From NCBI GenBank assembly GCA_036278715.1, contig DASUKN010000090.1, positions 1-23,969 on the forward strand: 23,969 bases of DNA, read 5' to 3'. Numbering within the stretch: the stretch's first letter is position 1; each line of letters opens with the position of its first letter. Position numbers and translations under genes: made by a program. Source of the DNA: Udaeobacter sp025935755 (GTDB taxonomy: Bacteria; Verrucomicrobiota; Verrucomicrobiia; Chthoniobacterales; UBA10450). Shown piece after piece: positions 8,391 to 16,138 of this stretch. The notes below the pieces were generated by a model. That model did not search any database and was not told the origin of the DNA. It saw nothing but the letters and a program-made list of their open reading frames with translations.

Positions 8391-8481
8391 TGTCATGTAG
8401 CGGAGCGAAACATTTCTGGTCAGTTCGGTGCGGATCTTAACCGAAATTAATCCGGGATTCGTCGCTTCGCTCAGAATGACA
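8391..8481. repeat. Dispersed inverted repeat, copy R1
   Basis: A 91-bp element bounded by TGTCAT and ATGACA. The right arm (8454-8481) read on the minus strand is TGTCATTCTGAGCGAAGCGA and onward. The left arm TGTCATGTAGCGGAGCGAAA is more degenerate. It lies in the gap between ruvX and truA, 17 bp after the ruvX stop and 55 bp before the truA start. Related copies are at 8936, 10133 and 13989. Confidence 0.65.
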
Positions 8482-8498
8482 GCTTCATCACTCGCCGA

Positions 8499-8930
8499 TC
8501 ACAAGCTAGCAGCCGGCTTCTGCTGTGCGCGACTATCCAGATAGCTTTGCAAAATCATTTGCGCTGCTACCTGGTCTATGTAACCGCGTGTTTCCCGCGT
8601 GTTTTTGCCGGCATCGCGCAATGCCCGTTGAGCTGCAGCGGTCGTGAGTCGCTCATCCCATGTGACGACCGGGCAGGGGAGCATGCCGCGTAATTTCTCC
8701 ACAAACTCGAGAACCTCAGTTGCAGCGGTACCGATCTGCCCGTCCATCTGACGCGGAACCCCGGCTACGATGTGATCGACATTTCTTTCGTCGACGATTT
8801 TTGAAATGCGCGATTCTGGTTTTTGCTTTGCTGAAATGGTCTCCAACGGATGCGCCAGCAACTGCAGCTCATCAGAGATCGCTACTCCGATACGTGCCCG
8901 ACCGAAATCGAGACCCAAAATTGGATTCAT
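8499..8930 (-). CDS. ruvX: Putative pre-16S rRNA nuclease (YqgF/RuvX)
   Basis: A 143-residue RNase H-fold protein of the YqgF family, needed for 5' maturation of 16S rRNA in bacteria (also called Holliday junction resolvase homologue). The three acidic catalytic positions are visible: D8 in LGLDFGRARIGVAISD, E93 in WDERLTTAAA, and D119 in YIDQVAAQMILQSYLD. The VAGVPRQMDG segment (55-64) is the family loop. Length is typical. The ATG at 8930 has no Shine-Dalgarno sequence; instead a dispersed repeat (R2) begins 5 bp upstream. It lies between manC and truA on the same strand. The family is secure; the rRNA role is by homology. Confidence 0.93.
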   Translation of the reverse strand: MNPILGLDFGRARIGVAISDELQLLAHPLETISAKQKPESRISKIVDERNVDHIVAGVPRQMDGQIGTAATEVLEFVEKLRGMLPCPVVTWDERLTTAAAQRALRDAGKNTRETRGYIDQVAAQMILQSYLDSRAQQKPAASL

Positions 8931-8935
8931 ATCAC

Positions 8936-9036
8936 TGTCATTCCGAACGAAGTCGAGGAACTCTCTGGCATCGCCTTCGGTAGCGTCCCGGGATCCTTCG
9001 ACTCCTCCCGCGTCTGCGGGATCCGCTCAGGATGAC
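8936..9036. repeat. Dispersed inverted repeat, copy R2
   Basis: A 101-bp element starting TGTCATTCCGAACGAAGTCG and ending in GCTCAGGATGAC. The arms are imperfect inverted copies of each other, so an RNA copy would fold into a long hairpin. It fills almost the entire gap between the manC stop (9049) and the ruvX start (8930), ending 5 bp from the ruvX ATG. Confidence 0.75.
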
Positions 9037-9048
9037 CGATCCTCCCTG

Positions 9049-10122
9049 TCATTGCAGTTCGGGCGGCAGTTTGCCGATGAGATCTTTGATCCGTTCCGCT
9101 TCGTGACGATGACAAACCAAAAGGGCATCCGGTGTACGCACCACAATCAGATCATGCACACCAACTAACGCGATCGTTGTTCCGTTTTCCTCGAAAACAA
9201 TGTTGTTGCTTGAATCGATCGTCGTGATGACCCGGTTTGCGGCGTTTCCGCGTTTGTCTTTTTCAAAGTAATTCGCCACCGCGTGCCAGGTCCCGATGTC
9301 GTCCCAGTCGAAGGTAGCCTCTACCACCAGCACGCGGTCCGCTTTTTCCATGATCGCGTAATCGAACGAAATGCGCGGTAGTTTGCTGAAGCGCTCGCGC
9401 AGGACTGTTTGGAAATTCCCGGGCATGCGCAGTTGTGAAATGAAATCAGCCAGCTCCGGTGCATGACGATTGAATTCGCGAAGCATCGTGGGCACGGACC
9501 AGGCGAACATCCCTGCGTTCCAGCGGAAATTTCCGCGTCGCAGAAACGACTCTGCCAGATCGGGATTCGGTTTTTCGCGAAAGCGGACAACACGATGGAT
9601 GGCATCGTTGTCTGGATGCTTGCGTAAACGCACCGGTTTGCCCTGCTCGACGTAACCGAACCCGGGACACGCCCAGGTCGGCTTGATGCCGATTGTGACC
9701 AGCTCGCTTGTCTCTTCCGCTGCGTCCGCGGCGAGCGCCACTGTTTGCTGGAAAGCAGCCCGGTTTGTGATGACGTGATCTGCTGGGAGAACCAACATGA
9801 TCGCTGCATGATCGCGTACGGCGACCCAACTGGTGCCAAGCGCAATTGCTGCCGCGGTATCGCGTTTCGCCGGCTCGGCTACGATGTTTTCTTTCGGGAA
9901 ATTTTCGAGCAACTTTCGAACAGCACTTTCCTGTTCTGTATTTGTCAGAATGAGAATCCGCTCGGCGGGAATCAGCCCATCGAGGCGCGCCAGAGTTTCT
10001 TCCAAGAGAGTTTTCTTCGAGACGAGACTTAGCAGTTGCTTGGGGCGAGTCCGTCTGCTCAATGGCCAGAAGCGTTCGCCGCTGCCGCCGGCGAGGATGA
10101 GCGCGTACATTAAGTCTGACAT
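9049..10122 (-). CDS. manC: Mannose-1-phosphate guanylyltransferase
   Basis: A 357-residue nucleotidyltransferase that makes GDP-mannose from GTP and mannose-1-phosphate, for surface polysaccharides and glycans. The signature LAGGSGERFWPLSRRTRPKQ (residues 10-29) is complete, with the basic K28 expected to bind substrate. VLPADHVI and DWDDIGTW are further family motifs. It has only the transferase domain, without the isomerase half of bifunctional ManC/AlgA, so mannose-6-phosphate isomerase must be separate. The start could be ATG 10122 or the second ATG at 10110; neither has a strong ribosome binding site, and repeat R3 begins 10 bp upstream of 10122. No polysaccharide cluster is next to it. 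Confidence 0.93.
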   Translation of the reverse strand: MSDLMYALILAGGSGERFWPLSRRTRPKQLLSLVSKKTLLEETLARLDGLIPAERILILTNTEQESAVRKLLENFPKENIVAEPAKRDTAAAIALGTSWVAVRDHAAIMLVLPADHVITNRAAFQQTVALAADAAEETSELVTIGIKPTWACPGFGYVEQGKPVRLRKHPDNDAIHRVVRFREKPNPDLAESFLRRGNFRWNAGMFAWSVPTMLREFNRHAPELADFISQLRMPGNFQTVLRERFSKLPRISFDYAIMEKADRVLVVEATFDWDDIGTWHAVANYFEKDKRGNAANRVITTIDSSNNIVFEENGTTIALVGVHDLIVVRTPDALLVCHRHEAERIKDLIGKLPPELQ

Positions 10123-10132
10123 GTTCTACTTA

Positions 10133-10298
10133 TGTCATGTCGAGCGAAGTCGAGACATCGCGTTGTGAGTTTAAAGCCTGCGCAGCGAGATTTGATTCGC
10201 TCAGGTCCCGTTCTGGTGTGACCTCCGGCCTTCGCCCATCGGGTGCGTTCGCCAGTCGCTTCAGCCCCGACTTCGCTTCGCGTTTGCTCGAGATGACA
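10133..10298. repeat. Dispersed inverted repeat, copy R3
   Basis: A 166-bp, longest copy: starts TGTCATGTCGAGCGAAGTCG, ends GCTCGAGATGACA. The interior (about 10160-10270) is longer than in the other copies. It lies between the divergent manC start (10122) and the small membrane protein (10359), so it covers the likely promoter region of both. Confidence 0.75.
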
Positions 10299-10358
10299 AA
10301 TGCGCCTGGTCACAAAATTGGCGTTTCTTTTTCGTAAACGCGACGTATATGGTAGGCG

Positions 10359-10661
10359 ATGTCTTCCCTCATATCCATTTCGAAAAGTTCTGAGGAACTT
10401 CCGGTTGCGCCGCTGCTGGTGCTTACTCGAACTGCGATTGGACTCGGTTTGGGAATATTGCTCGCCGATAAAATCAAACCTCCGGTTCGCCAGGCGACGG
10501 CGATCACATTATTGACCATCGGCGCATTGGCTGCGGCACCGTGGCTGGTCAAAATCACCGTCGGCCAGATAAATCGTCCCGAATCTGAATGGGGTAGCCG
10601 TGCCCGTCTGCGATCGATTCGCGGTGATTCCGGTTACAGTTCAGACGACGACATTTACTAG
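10359..10661 (+). CDS. Small two-helix membrane protein, unknown function
   Basis: A 100-residue protein with two likely membrane helices, residues 17-36 (APLLVLTRTAIGLGLGILLA) and 46-65. They are separated by a short basic loop (DKIKPPVRQ), giving a helical hairpin. The C-terminal 30 residues are hydrophilic, first basic then acidic (ending DSGYSSDDDIY). GGTAGG sits just before ATG 10359, rather close to serve as ribosome binding site. I do not recognise the family. It is monocistronic between repeat R3 and the convergent repeat-protein gene. Length and composition support a real gene but not a role. Confidence 0.6.
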   Translation: MSSLISISKSSEELPVAPLLVLTRTAIGLGLGILLADKIKPPVRQATAITLLTIGALAAAPWLVKITVGQINRPESEWGSRARLRSIRGDSGYSSDDDIY

Positions 10662-10674
10662 CAGGTCTGTAGTC

Positions 10675-10735
10675 GGGATCGGTGATCCCCAACCGCGCCG
10701 TGCACGTGCCTCTTAACTGGCATCAGCGATGCCGG
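10675..10735. repeat. Two small hairpins between convergent genes
   Basis: GGGATC/GATCCC (10675-10680 with 10684-10689) and CTGGCATC/GATGCCGG (10717-10724 with 10728-10735) lie in the 82-bp gap between two convergent genes. They could serve as a weak bidirectional terminator, but no T-tract is present on either side. Confidence 0.4.
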
Positions 10736-10743
10736 CAACAACG

Positions 10744-12540
10744 TCACGGAGTATCACTCACGACTTCTTGAGCAGCGGCGCTGCTGATCTGCAGTTCGGT
10801 TCTCACCTTGCGCAGTTCGGATGCCTGGTCGTGTAGTATCGCCGCCAAATTGCGGATTTCACATTTCAGTTGTGCGATCGTCATCTCCTGTTCCTGAATT
10901 TTGCAATCCTGCTCCTCGCCTTTGTGATGCTCTTTGAGAAATTCGTTGAGCAACATCGCGTTGATCTGCTCATAGCGGACCGATTCGGGCTGGCCTTCCC
11001 GATTGCGTCCCACGAGATCGGGATTCACTTCGGCCACTTCCTCCGCGATCAGTCCAAACGCAATTGTCTGCGTTGCATCGTACTGCTTGTGATAACGGAA
11101 GCTGACCGGATTAAGATGATAAATCGCTTCGCTCGCTGTCTGCATCGGTTGGATGTGGTGTTTGTACCGGCGGGAAGAGACGTTCGCGCGGCCAAGTCTC
11201 CCGTCGCTGTTTATGGTGACCAGGTCAGGGTCGGTGCCCACTTGTGGCTGAACATTCGAATAGATCTGTCCGATATAGCAGCTGTTGCTCACGTTCTGCG
11301 CACTGGTTCCAATGGCAATAACGTTGTTGGCGGTACTCACGTTAAGACCGGCTCCTCTGCCCAGGGCAGTGTTGAACGCGCCGCTGGTGTTGGCCGAGAG
11401 TGCAAGGAGACCGACAGCAGTATTGTTGTCCCCGCTACTATTGGCTAAAAGCGCCCGATACCCAGTCGCTGTATTGTCTTCGCCATCGATATTATTCCTC
11501 AGCGCTTCCATGCCAATGGCTGTGTTCACATTCCCGAGTGTATTGCTGAACAGCGTCGATACGCCGACGGCGGTGTTACTGAAACCACTCGTATTGCTAC
11601 TGAGCGCTGCCTGACCGATCGCCGTATTGGCGGAACCATCAATGTTATCAGATAACGCTGCCTCGCCCGTGGCCGTGTTGTCGTCCCCGGTGGTGTTGCT
11701 AGCCAGCGAAAGCTCACCGGTAGCGGTGTTTCGACCGCCAGTTGTGTTATCATTGAGGGCAGACGACCCAGTCGCGGTGTTGAAACTGCCAGTCGTGTTG
11801 CTCACGAGAGTGGACGCTCCGGTGGCAGTGTTTTGGCTACCGGTGGTATTGTTGATGAGTGCCTGAAAACCATTCGCTGTGTTGAAGTGAGCGGTCGTGT
11901 TGCTTCGAAGGGCACGATAGCCGATCGCAGTATTGCCTTCGCCTGTGGTATTGAATTGAAGTGCAAACGTACCGAAGACACTGTTGTAGTGGCCAGTGGA
12001 ATTGTCAGCGAGCGCAAATGCCCCAAATGCACAGTTGTAGGATCCCTCGCCGAAGGAGGGGTCTCCGTTGTTGCTGAAAAGGGCATGATGTCCCACAGCG
12101 GTATTGCTAACGCCGATGACGTTGCTAAAGAGTGCGTTAGAACCGACGGCCGTGTTTTCCACACCTTCGGTATTGTTGGCAAGTGCGGTTGTTCCAGTAG
12201 CCGTGTTGAAGATGCCGGTCGTGTTGTTTAAAAGAGCAGCCGTACCAATGGCAGTGTTTTGCGTTCCAGCGTTGAAAAGGAGCGTTCCCGCCCCGACAGC
12301 AGTATTGTAGCTGCCGTCCGTGTCGCCCCAGAGTGAAAACCATCCAACTGCTGTATTCCCCACGCCGGTAGTGAGATTGAAGAGCGCGTTTTGTCCTTCC
12401 GCCGTATTGAAACCGGGATAGCCCCCATCCGGCGCCGGAACAATCGCCCGGATGAGAGGTGCAGTCGCGAAGGAGACCAGCAAGAACACGACTTTAAAAA
12501 ATGATGGAATTACTCTTTTGGGATGATTTGTCAGAAGCAT
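10744..12540 (-). CDS. Exported 17-residue-repeat protein with S74 chaperone domain
   Basis: A 598-residue surface or secreted protein. Residues 1-31 look like a signal peptide (basic start, hydrophobic FFKVVFLLVSFATAPLI). Residues 45-406 hold about 20 units of the form NTAxGxxALxxNTTGxx, almost all exactly 17 residues apart, with one 23-residue spacing at 146-169. This suggests a regular beta-solenoid like the heads of trimeric adhesins. Residues 455-535 match the Peptidase_S74 intramolecular chaperone of phage tail fibres and MyRF (SSRRYKHHI, then AFGLIAEEVAEVNPDLV). The candidate self-cleavage dyad is S455/K460. A C-terminal coiled coil (536-590) would trimerise it. The start has GGAAAGGAAG upstream. 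No phage genes are nearby, so it is probably a cellular fibre. Confidence 0.88.
   Translation of the reverse strand: MLLTNHPKRVIPSFFKVVFLLVSFATAPLIRAIVPAPDGGYPGFNTAEGQNALFNLTTGVGNTAVGWFSLWGDTDGSYNTAVGAGTLLFNAGTQNTAIGTAALLNNTTGIFNTATGTTALANNTEGVENTAVGSNALFSNVIGVSNTAVGHHALFSNNGDPSFGEGSYNCAFGAFALADNSTGHYNSVFGTFALQFNTTGEGNTAIGYRALRSNTTAHFNTANGFQALINNTTGSQNTATGASTLVSNTTGSFNTATGSSALNDNTTGGRNTATGELSLASNTTGDDNTATGEAALSDNIDGSANTAIGQAALSSNTSGFSNTAVGVSTLFSNTLGNVNTAIGMEALRNNIDGEDNTATGYRALLANSSGDNNTAVGLLALSANTSGAFNTALGRGAGLNVSTANNVIAIGTSAQNVSNSCYIGQIYSNVQPQVGTDPDLVTINSDGRLGRANVSSRRYKHHIQPMQTASEAIYHLNPVSFRYHKQYDATQTIAFGLIAEEVAEVNPDLVGRNREGQPESVRYEQINAMLLNEFLKEHHKGEEQDCKIQEQEMTIAQLKCEIRNLAAILHDQASELRKVRTELQISSAAAQEVVSDTP
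11323..12357 (-). repeat. 51-bp-period coding repeat array
   Basis: The DNA encoding residues 62-406 of the repeat protein is a diverged tandem array with 51-bp period. Conserved cores such as GTATTG or GTGTT recur at each NTA triplet on the plus strand. The units differ enough that it is not a young satellite. The in-frame period means unit gain or loss would keep the protein readable. Confidence 0.8.
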
Positions 12541-12744
12541 GACTCTTCCTTTCCATTCCCCGCTGTACGACTTTGGAGTGGCGGGTCCGGAAGAGACGAA
12601 GAACCTAGCGGGGAAAGCGCTCCGCCTGATTCAGATCCGTTTAGCGATTCCCAGTTTGGAAAAAACCAGCGACGTTGACAAGGCAATTTCTCTCGCGCGA
12701 ACCGTGCAGGATTGTCCTTCGTTAGGCCGTACCTGCTTTTCGCG

Positions 12745-13851
12745 TTAAAGAAGGAGTTCGGCAACAGAATCGGCGAGTGCCTTGCCTCTGCGAGTCAGCA
12801 CGAAATTTCCGTTGTCATTTCGGAGCAGCTGAAGCGCGGACAGGTCATCGATTTGTTGCGCGAAATCTTTCAGCTCCGAAGAAGGAATTCCATCCCGGGT
12901 CCGCAGTCCGAGCGCAAGTCTTTCGGTCCGCTTCATTCTGTGTGTCAGAGTTTCCTTCGTGCCGCAGGCTGGTTGTGCGGCAAATATTCGATCGACGTAG
13001 TTGCGATAGTCGCAGACGTTTTGCCACCGCTGCATGCCAATAGTCGACACCGCGCTCGGTCCAAGGCCCAGATAGTCTTCACCCAGCCAGTACGCGCGGT
13101 TATGAACAGATTCGAAACCAGGACGCGCGTAATTCGAGATTTCATAATGCCGGTAACCAGCGCCTTCCAGCGTCACCATGGTCATCTCGAAAAACTCTGC
13201 ATCCGCATCGGAATCCTGCCGGAATTCACCGCGCGCGTGGCGAAGAAAGAATTCGGTGTCCTCTTCATAGGTAAGGCAGTAAGTGGAAACATGTTCCGGT
13301 TGCAACGCGATCGTTCTATCGAGATCCGACCGCCATTGATCAAGGGTTTGACCCGGTAAACCGAACATCAGATCGACATTGATGTTTCCGAAACCGGCGC
13401 CGCGCAAAATTCGGAACGATTCGGTGGCCTGCTGCGCGTTGTGCTCGCGTCCTAACAAGTTCAACAGTTCGTCGTCCCACGACTGCACTCCGAGACTGAT
13501 CCTGTCGACGCCCAATTTTTCCAGGACCTCTGCCTTGCGCGCCGAGACGCTTCCCGGATTCGCTTCAGTCGTCCATTCGAATAGTTGCGATAAATCGAGG
13601 GTTTCGCGAAAGCCGCGGAGCAACAATTCCAATTGCACAATGTTAAGCGCCGTAGGCGTACCGCCACCGAAGTAAATTGTCGACGGACGAATACGACGCC
13701 CACTGTCATGCCCGGTCAATTCCCGCAGGATGGCCTCGCAAAATCGCGAGGTTTGCGAGCGATCAATTAGGTCCTTGTAAAAGGCGCAATAAGGGCAGAT
13801 GCGCGCGCAAAAGGGGATATGAACGTAGATATGGCGAACGTTCTGAACCAT
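12745..13851 (-). CDS. hemW: Radical SAM heme chaperone HemW (HemN-like)
   Basis: A 368-residue radical SAM protein. The iron-sulfur motif is C15-x3-C19-x2-C22 in HIPFCARICPYCAFYK. The GGGTPTAL, EANPGS, GVQSWDDELL, GLPGQT and HNRAYW motifs are typical of HemW. That family was long annotated as oxygen-independent coproporphyrinogen oxidase but acts in heme delivery. The frame is open upstream to 14154, but that part runs through repeat R4 and the start of the opposite gene. ATG 13851 (MVQNVRHIYV) puts the protein at normal family length, with GCGGGAA just upstream. It is divergent from the DUF362 gene and followed by the repeat-protein gene on the same strand. Confidence 0.92.
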   Translation of the reverse strand: MVQNVRHIYVHIPFCARICPYCAFYKDLIDRSQTSRFCEAILRELTGHDSGRRIRPSTIYFGGGTPTALNIVQLELLLRGFRETLDLSQLFEWTTEANPGSVSARKAEVLEKLGVDRISLGVQSWDDELLNLLGREHNAQQATESFRILRGAGFGNINVDLMFGLPGQTLDQWRSDLDRTIALQPEHVSTYCLTYEEDTEFFLRHARGEFRQDSDADAEFFEMTMVTLEGAGYRHYEISNYARPGFESVHNRAYWLGEDYLGLGPSAVSTIGMQRWQNVCDYRNYVDRIFAAQPACGTKETLTHRMKRTERLALGLRTRDGIPSSELKDFAQQIDDLSALQLLRNDNGNFVLTRRGKALADSVAELLL

Positions 13852-13988
13852 TTCCCGCAAAAATCGCAGGGTGTCTCTGTCAGACGGTGTTGGGGAACGT
13901 GGCGTTTGACAGAAACACGCTGCAGGATCCGTTTTCATTTCTGAACGGTTGTGATTCACGCCGTTACTCATAAAATCGTCAGTTCTGT

Positions 13989-14072
13989 TGTCATTCCGAG
14001 CGGAGTCGACGAATCCCGTTGCATCGCTTTCACGTAAGGTTGCGGGATGTCCCGACGCCGCTCGACATGACA
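13989..14072. repeat. Dispersed inverted repeat, copy R4
   Basis: The most compact and symmetric copy (84 bp): left arm TGTCATTCCGAGCGGAGTCG, right arm ending GCCGCTCGACATGACA. It lies in the divergent region between hemW and the DUF362 gene. Its terminal ATGACA supplies the likely start codon of the DUF362 gene at 14067. Confidence 0.75.
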
Positions 14073-15116
14073 AAGCTTCGAAAGGTAGCTCTCGTTTTGT
14101 TTTGTGCCATCGCATCCGGGCGTGCGCAAGGTCCGCAACCGGCGCCGACACCATCCATCGTGTATGCGATCCGCAATCCTGATGCTATCAAACAATACAA
14201 GACCAACCCGCGTGTGGTTCGTGAAATGGTGAATCGACTGGTTATAGCTGCAACGGGCCAGCCTGATGTAGCTAAAGCATGGGGATCGCTGGTTTCTCCG
14301 AGTGACCGCGTCGGTATCAAGATTTCGGCAGCGGGCGGGGACCTGTTCACAACGCACCATGATGTGGTGAACGCGATTGTGGATGGCCTGGCGGCGGCGG
14401 GTCATTCCCGTAGTAGCATTATCGTCTGGGACCGTTCTGTCGGTGGAATTAAAGAAGCCGGATATCGGAAGGGAGTTGATGGCTATCAGGTAAAAGCGAT
14501 CCCGCCGCATGATGGTTACGATCCCAAGGCAATCCTAACTGCGCCTATAGTCGGAAAACTGGTGTGGGGCGATTATGAATTCGTTGGCGACATAGGGAAG
14601 ATGCCTCTTCTCGCCGAGGCCGACGCTACGAGCAACGTGAGTCATTTTGCGAAAATCATTTCCAGCGAGGTGGACAAAATCATTAACGTCCCGGTGATGA
14701 GTGTGAGTGAAACGAATGGGATCGCCGGTTGCATTTACAACATGACTATTCCGAACATCGACAACTGGCGAAGGTTCGCCCAGGGCTCGCGATTCGGTGC
14801 GGGAAGTCTCGCCGAAATTTATGCTAATCCCCTGATTGCCAAGAAGGTTGTGTTCAACTTGATGGATGGCCTCATCGCGCAATATGCCGGTGGCCCGCAG
14901 CCTCAACCGAATTACGCAGTGCACAATGCGACGTTGTATGCGAGCAAAGACCCCGTCGCTCTGGACGCCGTCGCATTGAAAAAGCTGGAAGAATGGCGGA
15001 AGCGCGAGAATCTCCGTCCTGTCGCCCCAGTGGCAGCCTACATAGATGTTGCCAGCCAGCTCGGACTTGGTAATTCGGCTACCAATCGAATAGAGGTAAG
15101 GAACATTGGACGCTGA
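14067..15116 (+). CDS. Exported DUF362-domain protein
   Basis: A 349-residue protein. From ATG 14067 the N-terminus is a good signal peptide (MTKLRKVALVLFCAIASGRA, likely cut after A20). An earlier TTG at 14019 would add residues coded by the repeat and spoil the signal. The mature part fits the DUF362 family: GIKISAAGG, SSIIVWDRS, VDKIINVPVMSVSETNGIAGCIYNMT, and a late DPVALDAVALKKLEE. DUF362 proteins are of unsettled function; some carry ferredoxin-like clusters, but no such cysteine set is seen here. The start codon has no ribosome binding site and lies in repeat R4. It overlaps the next gene by 11 bp, so the two are probably co-translated. Confidence 0.82.
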   Translation: MTKLRKVALVLFCAIASGRAQGPQPAPTPSIVYAIRNPDAIKQYKTNPRVVREMVNRLVIAATGQPDVAKAWGSLVSPSDRVGIKISAAGGDLFTTHHDVVNAIVDGLAAAGHSRSSIIVWDRSVGGIKEAGYRKGVDGYQVKAIPPHDGYDPKAILTAPIVGKLVWGDYEFVGDIGKMPLLAEADATSNVSHFAKIISSEVDKIINVPVMSVSETNGIAGCIYNMTIPNIDNWRRFAQGSRFGAGSLAEIYANPLIAKKVVFNLMDGLIAQYAGGPQPQPNYAVHNATLYASKDPVALDAVALKKLEEWRKRENLRPVAPVAAYIDVASQLGLGNSATNRIEVRNIGR

Positions 15117-16086
15117 AATTTTGCGCTCGGTCTCGCGCTCCTTTTACCTGTCGATCCGATTTCTACCGGCGTCGTTGCGCGATCCGATCGCGCTGGCATA
15201 TCTCCTCGCTCGAACAACCGACACGGTTGCTGACACAGCAAACACTCCCACCGAAGTGCGAATGGAAACTTTGAGGCTGCTGTCCGATGGCGTCCAAGGC
15301 ACAGCTTCGCGTGATGTCGTTATTAAGTTGGTGGCGTCTTTTGTTTCGCTTCAAGACAACAAGAGCGAACAAAGGCTTCTCGAATCATTACCCGATCACC
15401 TGGTTTCCTTGGAAGCAATGGAACATGCGGATCGTGACGACGTTCGCGTTGTGCTCGGAAAAATTACCCGTGGTCAGATGCTCGACCTGGAACGCTTCGA
15501 CAATCCACAGGAAATCCGGGCGCTTGGTACAGCTGCAGACCTCGATGACTACACGTATCTTGTGGCTGGTTGTGTCGGCGAGTTTTGGACCCGGCTCTGT
15601 TTCCGGCACATCCGCCAGTTCGCCAGTCGGACTGAAGATGAGATGCTTGCGTTGGGAAAACGTTACGGCATGGCTCTTCAACTGGTTAATGTGCTGCGCG
15701 ACGCCGGCTCAGATCTACAAGCCGGGAGATGTTATTTCCCCGAACATGAATTGAGCGTGCTCCATCTGACTCCATCACAGATCCTCTCTGAATCGGAGCG
15801 GTTCCAGCCGATCTATCGAACATGGTTGGAGAAGGCGAAAACCGGTCTTGCGTCAGGGATGGAATATTCGCGCGCGATTAAAAGCCGTCGGGTGCGCGCC
15901 GCGACGGTGCTGCCCGCTCTCATCGGCGCGCGAACGCTGGCACTTTTGGTTGAAGCCGGCCAGGAAGCCTTACGGCGCACGGTGAAAGTTCCGCGGCGGG
16001 AAGTGCGCGCGATGATTTTGTCGCTGGCATTGACGATGGCATCGCGCCGGAAAATGGAATCGATGTTCGGCCGGGCGAACCGTTAG
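15106..16086 (+). CDS. Squalene/phytoene synthase family protein
   Basis: A 326-residue head-to-head prenyl synthase, which would condense two prenyl diphosphates to squalene, phytoene or a related C30/C40 product for hopanoids or carotenoids. Both magnesium-binding motifs are present: D39TVAD43 (in YLLARTTDTVADT) and D199AGSD203 (in LVNVLRDAGSDLQAGRCYFP). SRSFYLSIRFLP near the start and YLVAGCVGEFW near 151 are also family marks. The start is TTG 15106, with AAGGAA (15098-15103) just upstream and inside the end of the DUF362 gene. No desaturase or hopanoid cyclase is nearby, so product and pathway cannot be decided. Confidence 0.9.
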   Translation: MDAEILRSVSRSFYLSIRFLPASLRDPIALAYLLARTTDTVADTANTPTEVRMETLRLLSDGVQGTASRDVVIKLVASFVSLQDNKSEQRLLESLPDHLVSLEAMEHADRDDVRVVLGKITRGQMLDLERFDNPQEIRALGTAADLDDYTYLVAGCVGEFWTRLCFRHIRQFASRTEDEMLALGKRYGMALQLVNVLRDAGSDLQAGRCYFPEHELSVLHLTPSQILSESERFQPIYRTWLEKAKTGLASGMEYSRAIKSRRVRAATVLPALIGARTLALLVEAGQEALRRTVKVPRREVRAMILSLALTMASRRKMESMFGRANR

Positions 16087-16138
16087 GCGTGCCTTATAAC
16101 AACACGGTCAAGGACAGGGGCTTTGCAGAGCGAGCCGC

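Noticed and set aside
9045..9052. Extra TGTCAT near the end of manC
   Set aside because: Only six bases match and no partner arm exists; probably chance or a trace of R2.
10870..11614. Long plus-strand frames opposite the repeat protein
   Set aside because: They mirror the 51-bp repeats of the real gene, have repetitive Ala/Val/Leu/Pro-type translations and no ribosome binding site.
11323..12357. CRISPR-like array
   Set aside because: The 51-bp period is coding and diverged; there are no identical repeats separated by unique spacers and no cas genes.
10744..12540. Phage tail fibre or prophage remnant
   Set aside because: No capsid, terminase, portal, integrase or tail gene is near, and the protein has a signal peptide.
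12712..13359. 215-residue plus-strand frame opposite hemW
   Set aside because: hemW on the other strand has complete catalytic motifs; the antisense translation matches no family and is a codon-bias shadow.
13852..14154. N-terminal extension of hemW to 14154
   Set aside because: It would translate repeat R4 and cover the start of the divergent DUF362 gene; family alignment begins near 13851.
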